Source of the DNA: Marasmius tenuissimus
Lineage: Eukaryota > Basidiomycota > Agaricomycetes > Agaricales > Marasmiaceae
Reading direction: 5' to 3'
DNA: 64,000 nt
NCBI GenBank assembly: GCA_029532415.1
Contig: JAQOTA010000069.1
Location: forward strand, 248,001-312,000
The notes under the pieces are model-generated. The model was given only the letters and a program-made list of their open reading frames with translations. It did not search any database and was not told the DNA's origin. Positions 57,528 to 64,000 of the stretch are shown one piece after another. Each line of letters begins with the position of its first letter. Position 1 is the stretch's first letter. Made by a program: the position numbers and the translations under genes.

Positions 57528-59426
57528 TCACATCCACAGCGTACTGCACATATCACCACAAGTCTTCCCATCAGTCTCACTCGGGAGCCGATCCAACTGT
57601 AATGACGATCTCTTTGACGCATTCCGCTTGTACCAATCAAACTCTTCGAACTTCAATGTCGCATCTGGCAAGTCCAGGGCTGGTAGTAGCTTGAGCACAA
57701 ACGCCTGACAGACCTGCCCCTCCGAGTCATCGCTCCCCGAGCTAGGCCTGGAGTCCATACTTGAGGTGGGGGACATGCCGCCCTTGATGAATGTCGCAAA
57801 ACCGGGGGGTACATCGTCCGACCGAGACGTCGCAGTTGTGGCCATCGTGCCGACGGTGTCGCTCCTTTTGCGGCGCCACTGGATGCTACCCCGACGGACT
57901 CGTCGCCAATCGACTGTTGATTGCGGTGCGGATTCGTTGTCCTCGACAGAGCGAATCGTATCGGTTTCGGTAACAGTCTCGGTAGCAGTCTCGTCGTTGG
58001 TATCGGAGTCCCCATCTGTCAATTCAGGTTCTCCATCCGTTCGCGGTGATTCCTCCGAATCGGTCTCATCGACCTGGTCTAAGCTCTGAGTTTCCACCGT
58101 CAGGTGCTCAGTTTCGGTTGCCTTTCCCTTCTGCTTTTCGTGGCCCACTTCCGATGGTTCGGTCTCGCGGTCCTCTTCGATGATCCAGGATCGTCTGGTC
58201 GAAGGCAATGCCCAAGTCGCCCTATGGTTTGGATTCCTAACGAATCCTCTCCGAGACATCCGGGCTATGTAATCTTCCGGGTCTTGGTAGTCCTTGTTGA
58301 ATACTTCTAAGACTGACGTTCGGGACGAATTGAGCGCGAGGCTCTTTTCGATGACCAAGATGTCTGGTAACATGGTGACCTCAGGCTGAACAACCTTGGC
58401 CGCTTCCACTACTTTGTAGATCGGTAGGTGCGAGCGAGTGTACCGCATTCGATGGGAAAAGGAGCAGGTGATTCTGGTTTACGCAATTCAGTCCTGGTGC
58501 TCGCCGCAAATCGTATATGAAAAAGACATACCCAGGACCCAAAACGAATTCGCCACCGAGTTGTGATATCTCGCCACCATTCTTCCATACGGGCATTCCT
58601 GACTTCACAGCGTTGGCGAGAACCATCCCTATTCCACGCAGGTTCCCGTGGCGAATGTAATCTGGACGGGGACCTTTCTCCATGGTCTGGAGCGTCATTC
58701 CAAGTGTTTGATACACTTCGTGATCCGGGTCTGTGTACATCTCGAACGGAAGTTTAAATAATTCTGTTGAGGGCTCTTAAGCGATATGACGGATGGTGAA
58801 CGGAAGTGAGACATACTGCGGTAGGACTTGATAAAATCATGATGACCATTGCTGACTAGGACAAGTTGGAGTCCGTCCCGCCGGAGAACCTCAGGATTGT
58901 AATTGCGTGATATTGAAAAGACGTAGTCCTGACAGAGAGGGCAGCTGGGATAACCGAAGAGTAAGGTACCGATTTGAGGGTAAATAGTTGAAGACACTCA
59001 CAGGAAATGTCGGATGAAGATGACGATCGTTTTCTGATGCTGCCAAAGCGACCCAAAGGCTACTCGGACCCCGGCTTCTGTCACAACTAAGCATCTCGCC
59101 GCACGCTCCAGCTGTTCCTCAGTAGGTAGTGCATGCTCGTCAAACGGGACCGGTTCTGGTGGAGGGTGTGTTGTTTCCCATGGCATAGGGAATCTTGAAT
59201 GACTGCCACTTGAGGTCGCAGGTCGTGCTCTAGGAAATGTACCACTGCCTTGGGGGTGAGGTCTTGATACAGTGGGATGTGCTGTTGCTGGACGGGGTAT
59301 AATAGGACGGGAAGAGCCTGCATACTGTACTAACTGCTGAGACGAGCGAGATGGATGTGAATGGGAATTTTCGAAAGGAGTGCGATGGAGAATGCCGGGA
59401 CTTGTGCTAGGACGTTTCATTGACAT
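57528..59426 (-). CDS. AhpC/TSA-type thioredoxin-fold protein (AAED1/PRXL2-like) with long acidic tail
   Basis: The first exon (to 59426) has a Ser/Pro/His-rich N-terminus of about 85 residues, then ERAARCLVVTEAGVRVAFGS and LWQHQKTIVIFIRHFL. The next exon starts CPLCQDYVFSI, the CxxC redox pair of the AhpC-TSA_2 family, followed by LQLVLVSNGHHDFIKSY. Further exons have LPFEMYTDPDHEVYQTLGM and GGEFVLGPGYVFFIYDLRRA, typical of the family. The final long exon (57528-58448) adds about 300 residues, rich in Glu/Thr/Asp (TETVTETDTIRSVEDN) and basic patches. The domain suggests a peroxiredoxin-like redox function; the tail is not part of the family's usual length. Stop at 57528-57530. Confidence 0.8.
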
Positions 59427-59717
59427 GGTGGGAGTAGGAAGAAAGGTGCAAATCGAGGAAAAGGGGCTCTAGGGAAAAAACCATCTCAGAGTCGCATGGA
59501 TGAAACATCCTTTTGAGGAGTAAGTGTCATATCCTGGGAATTATAATTAGGCCTCCGGAAGTGTCGGTATCATGCCGGCAGGTGATGAGCCGAAATGGAT
59601 GAAGTTAGTATGCGGCCCCGAGAAAACTTCGCCTGGAAAAACGGACAGCAGGGATGGATTCTGGATGTTAAAACAGTGTTCGGTATCATACAGCGAAATT
59701 CGCAAGAGATCGGGTAT

Positions 59718-62082
59718 TTAACAGCCATGATGTAAAACTCGAGTTTTTCTCTTGTTTTTGGCTGGACTCCGGGTGGGCCTACACAGCACGCCGCAATACC
59801 ATCGAGATTTGGGCTTCTCAACGAGACCTCTGCATTTCAGGTGGTACTGATTGCGGGACTGTATTGGTGCAGGGACACACAGATACAACGAAGGACTCAC
59901 CCTATTCCCACAACCTGCCGAACAAGTTACAAAGAGGTTTGTGTCTTCAATCAAAGATCTCCCGCACTCCGCACATTCCGAGGTCATTCTCGCTCTCTCC
60001 GAAATGAATCTTCGCCTTTTTCGCTCCGGGGACGGCGTTGAGGACCCTGTACTTTGCGGATACTCTGCCGGTAGGCGGCGCTCTTCATTGGTCTCACCCA
60101 CTCCAGGATCGAGACGATTCTGAGTCTCCATCAATGCCGGCGTTGTTTCGTCCGTCGTGAGAGGTTGGTAGTCCCCATCGAAGAATCTCATCTCGTGGTC
60201 GTCCGGGTAAGCCAGCTCCAGGTCGTCGCTGCAACGCTACAGTCAATTTACTTTGATACGACCGGGGTACTACTTTTGTGACTTACAGGCAGCTGTCGTC
60301 TGTGATCACAGGAACATGGTCAGGGGCAGCGTCGCAGTCCTCCTCTCCATAGTCTCTCGTCGGCGGAGTCGGCGGATTGAAGTTCTCCAGGTCCCAGGAG
60401 TTGTACCGTACCACACTGGCTTCAATCTTCTCCGCCGTGATCAAAAACGCCACCAGCTCCAAAGCCGCGTTCGTCTGCGACGCGTCGGAAGGAATGTTCA
60501 CGTGTACTCTCTTCAACTTCGCCATCTGTATCGACGCGTCTGGGTCAAGGCGACTGGAAACAAAGCGAACGAAAGCCTGTGCGTGCTCCATTGGGCTGAG
60601 TGCACACACTAGGGTGTGTAGATTCAAGTAGGAGGGGGCATTGGGCTGGAAGGTGAGGTGCTCAAGGAGTCGATCGACCATCACTGTCGAAGTCTTATGG
60701 AGCCTGAGATCCTCCAAGGAAGTATGGATGACGTCTGTGGAAATATGGGAGATGAGAATGTCTGGGGTTATCGGGGTGTCCGGTACGCTGAGTTGCTTGA
60801 TAGGGCAACGCGACCGTGCAAGAAAAGCCCTCATCGGGATCTCTGGCCATGGCTCCATGATACCGGATATGGTTAAAGAGAGGAGGCTTGGGAGTGTGAA
60901 TCTATCGAGGAAGTCTCCGAAGCGAGTTGTGCGATGAGCATGGATGGTCAAAATCCTGAGAGATGGAAGGACGAGGGTGGCTGGCCCTCCTGCCGGAGAT
61001 TCGGGTTGGTCACTAAGTCCAACGGCAAGGACTCTGAGTGTTGGTGCCGCAGAGAGGAGGTCGGAGATTTGTAACAGATTCAGACAAGAAAGTCGGTTCG
61101 AGGGGTCCAGTAAGTCCAATGCTTCTATGTTACGCCACTGAACAATATTTTGGATGGCGGTGAAGGGCGCTCGACATGACAGATATCTCAGACGCGGTGC
61201 ACCGCTGATAAGGGCCTGCATCCAATGGATCATAAATGGGCCTCGCGTGAGGTCAACAGGCATGTTTAACCGCTCCAGCATCGGGGCTGGGGGAGCAGAA
61301 AGGGGGGACAAGGATCTCTGTCCAGGACCGAGATCAATGTCACTCTGACAGTGAAGTTTGAGGGAGCGAACTCGAAAGCAGACAGATGGGAGGGTTACTT
61401 TGAGAAAGGAGATGAGGGCGTTTCCGACTGGATGAGGATCATGTTGCCCCAGGATGGTAGAACCGCCTCCTGTTGCCAGGCTTCGCCTCGCCAGTAGTAC
61501 GACGGTAAGAGGTATGTTCTTTGAACGTTCGAGGAGTATGGCGACATCCGAAACTGTCTGCGAAGAAGCAGCAATCTTCAACATATCGATGGTTAGTGTC
61601 GACCACAGCGTTGGGTAGGATAAAGCTGCGCTTCTCCAGTTTCGCGAAACGTGGGACAAAACCAATGCGGCTTTGAAAGATGAAGCTTCCGAGTCGAGTC
61701 CCACTACGCAGAATGAGAAGATCCGCTGGAGGATTTCTTGCGGAAGTTTCCTGGAGGCAGATACAATTGTTCGGTATAGCTGCTTAGCCAGTTCGAGAGC
61801 TCGAATCAACTTCTGCTTCTCTTCCGATTCGCCTAAAGTGTCTTTCGTATCGGCTTGTAGTTGAATTGACAAATTAGACAGCTGCAGAAGATAACCCCGG
61901 ATTTCCGCTTCGTGTTGTGGGGAGGGAATTGAGTTGAGAGCGAATAGCCTGAGTATCCGTTGCGAATCAAAGAACGGAGAGCTATCTACGCGAGATATCT
62001 GAACATCGTTAATAACGGTGTGTTGATGTCATTGTTTACTGCTTCGTGAGCTTGATAGAAGAAAACGCACCAGTGAAGCCAT
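59718..62082 (-). CDS. F-box protein with C-terminal PHD-like zinc finger
   Basis: Four exons: 62071-62082 (only 12 bp, MASL), 60287-61998, 59901-60228 and 59718-59846. They total 2181 bp, 726 residues. The N-terminus SPFFDSQRILRLFALNSIPS, then a coiled coil (about 45-80), is the usual lead-in of Agaricomycete F-box proteins. F-box at about 89-139: KLPQEILQRIFSFC...LVLSHVSRNWRSAALSYPTL. A Leu-rich region of about 350 residues follows. The C-terminus has a basic stretch (PERKRRRF) and a PHD-like finger ECAECGRSL...VTCSAGC...HLKC...RWYCGVLC, with correct CX2C, CX3C, HX2C, CX3C spacing and the Trp two before the last Cys pair. Role inferred: substrate adaptor of an SCF ubiquitin ligase with a possible chromatin reader. 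Confidence 0.82.
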
Positions 62083-62602
62083 CGCTGGCAAGAATCAGAT
62101 CTGTGAGAGAGTTGCTCGAAGAAAGGAGAATCCAATCCCTGAGCAAGAAGCAGACGAGATTAGCTTCCAGACACGCGATGGCAGAAGATACACTATCTAT
62201 TATAACTCACAGCTTGTGACGAGTATACTCAGACCGGAGAAGATGGATGGGATTCAATTTAGTATCAGTGACTCAGATGGGTGCAGAGAATCTAGTTCGA
62301 GTCCCTAGAACATAGTGAAGAGAGGTACGATTGCGAAGTTGGTGAACTATGACACGCGATGGTATAGGCGAGGTAAGAAGTTAGAACAAAGCGCAGCGAC
62401 TGACAGCGGTACCGGTTACTGGCTCTGGCGCTTCGTTGTTTGCCGCCGCGTTACTCGGCGTCTTACTAGCGCCCATCTTACGTCTTGAGGTCAAGGAGTC
62501 ATTTAGCGCGTTAGACGCGTCCAGCGACGCGTCGTTGCAAGAGATTTCACCATTTCATATCTACGGATTCTTTGTCTAATACCAACGATATTATGATCGC
62601 GC
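62083..62602. other. Intergenic region, probable F-box promoter
   Basis: Between the F-box start and the 3' end of the transcription factor gene. It contains a GC-rich stretch with ACGCGT-type motifs (GCGTTAGACGCGTCCAGCGACGC near 62510, in part self-complementary; ACGCGT is an MBF-type box). No gene. Confidence 0.4.
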
Positions 62603-64000
62603 CTAGAAAGTCTGAGTTACATATTTCGCCGCCCCACCAGACAGCATGTCATCGACACCGCTCATGAACAAGCTCCAGTCTTCTTGGTTGGTGAACCTTC
62701 GGGAAAAAGTAAGTATATGTAGAGAACGAGAATAGTTGAAGCATACACAAAGTCGAGGTTTTCTCCAGACGCTGGCGTTGAAGAGGAATGCAGATTTAAG
62801 TCCAAAGGGAAATTGTCGGTGAAAAGACCCTCAGCGCCCGTCGGCTCATGCAAACTATTTTGTTCAAGAGAGTTGAAATCAAAGGTCCTCTCCGAGTCAA
62901 AGGCGGCACCATAGTACTCTTGCGAGGGGGAGTCTGAGACTTGAGGCCTAGGTCCGAGGCAGGGGTGGACGCTTGCGACATTGCCAGGGCGTCCAAAGGG
63001 CGTGCTCTCAAAGTTAGCAAATCCTCTGGGATTTTCGCTCGATAGATTTTCATCTCCAGTCCATGGCTGGCCAGGTGCAGATCTCAGTGGATACTCAAAG
63101 TCGTCGTCTGGGCTGGACCGTTTCAACGACCCCTTGGCCCTTGGGACCTGGCCAATAGCTACGACCAAATTCAAGATATCCCTGGAAGAAGTTAGGCACA
63201 CTGTAGACAAGTCCACCTCTCGACTATACGCACAGCACGCGACCAGCCATCGGATACCTAGATGAGCAAATATCAGCGATCCGTACCAGAAACTTGTAAA
63301 ACCGGCATCTCTGACCTATCCTCATATTTCTGAACTATCTTCAGGGACTGATAGACGGTCGTCATATCCTTTTCGGAATCCAGCAGGTGTTTAGGCGACT
63401 GGTGAGGACGCCATATGCTGACCAGCAAAAGCATAGTAGCTGCAAATAAGGGGCTCTGCCGAACGCTCAGAATAAAATCTTTGTGGTCATGTCGGAGATT
63501 GCTCACCAGAATATTTGGCATCATTTCGAGAGGAAGCGCACCACTGTCCCGCCTGGCTTGAAGAATTTCTGCAATGTGAATAACTCTTCGCGCAGCATTA
63601 GAGCAAATGGCTAGAGAAGGGAAAGGCAGGACTGGATCGCGTCCGGGTCGAGGTATAAATGGTCGGTGGACATGAGTCTGGATCCAGTGATAGGTCAGGT
63701 AGAGCGTTGCAGACTGGTGTAGGAAAACAGGGTTAGCCATATCAGGATCCCATTTCACTGATAAGGGTAAGCCCTTTGTATGCCGCGCGGAAAAGTGAGA
63801 TAAACTGACGATGTTGAGGAACGTGATTCATGAAATCGTTCAGTGCAGAGTCTGTCGGTGCGGTATCAGACCTATCCAAGCCATGTTTACTGAATAGCTG
63901 CACGTACCAAGTTCGATGACCGCTTGTTGTTTCCAGTCAATGCCGTGAACGCCCACTCCAGATCTCATGTCTGACTTTCCGATCGAATACTGCATAGGGA
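62603..64000 (-). CDS. Fungal-specific transcription factor, C-terminal part (runs off the right edge)
   Basis: Exon 63273-63758 has LYLTYHWIQTHVHRPFIPRP, then CSNAARRVIHIAEILQARR and SPLFAATMLLLVSIWR, characteristic of the fungal_trans (middle homology) region of Zn2Cys6 factors. The next exon (from about 63250) gives IRWLVACCAYSREVDLSTV, then an acidic/Ser-rich region. A last intron joins DFV to FTNQEDWSLFMSGVDDML, the usual C-terminal DW motif, with stop TAG at 62603-62605. The DNA-binding Zn2Cys6 cluster would lie beyond 64000 and is not visible. The regulated pathway is unknown. Confidence 0.75.

Noticed and set aside
1..64000. CRISPR array, operon structure or bacterial ribosome binding sites
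   Set aside because: Spliceosomal introns, the gene families and the retrotransposons show a fungal nuclear genome; no regularly spaced repeats with unique spacers were seen.

Overview
The window looks like nuclear DNA of a basidiomycete fungus, probably an Agaricomycete. The genes are dense and split by many short introns (about 48-75 bp, GT...AG). Several families are typical of mushroom-forming fungi: DUF6697 proteins, a DUF6533 membrane protein, an F-box protein with the characteristic N-terminus, an IKS1-type kinase and a large secretory catalase. Two LTR retrotransposons with short LTRs are present. I saw no tRNA, rRNA or CRISPR array.

Layout. 1-2339 has no convincing gene. 2340-10430 holds minus-strand genes: a P-loop GTPase-like protein with a coiled-coil tail, a doubtful small gene, a DUF6533 multi-pass membrane protein and an IKS1 protein kinase. 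11781-14122 is a four-exon secretory catalase on the plus strand, divergent from IKS1.

15376 to about 46200 is a tandem triplication of a unit of about 6.6 kb. Each unit carries (i) a six-exon gene for a secreted protein with a signal peptide, a Lys-Ala-Pro-Ala repeat flanked by dibasic sites, and a C-terminal domain with protein-kinase-like motifs (beta3 Lys, QGDxxxxN, DFG), and (ii) an unrecognised multi-exon gene, probably a membrane protein. All three kinase-like genes (starts at 16703, 23373 and 29935) appear open. The partner genes look decayed. The third unit is broken by an intact-looking Ty3/Gypsy element (30122-36769, identical 148-bp LTRs, textbook -1 frameshift signal) and by a Ty1/Copia element (39452-45781, 321-bp LTRs, gag-pol damaged by one nonsense codon and one 1-bp insertion).

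46258-57319 is on the plus strand: a divergent actin-related protein, three tandem DUF6697 genes in graded stages of decay, and a mitochondrial PPR-like protein. 57528-64000 is on the minus strand: an AhpC/TSA-type thioredoxin-fold protein with a long acidic tail, a protein joining an F-box to a C-terminal PHD-like finger, and the 3' part of a fungal-specific transcription factor that runs off the right edge.

The triplicated secreted kinase-like family is the best candidate for something undescribed. Exon models come from reading splice signals and paralogue alignment by eye. Family names come from motif recognition, not from a search.
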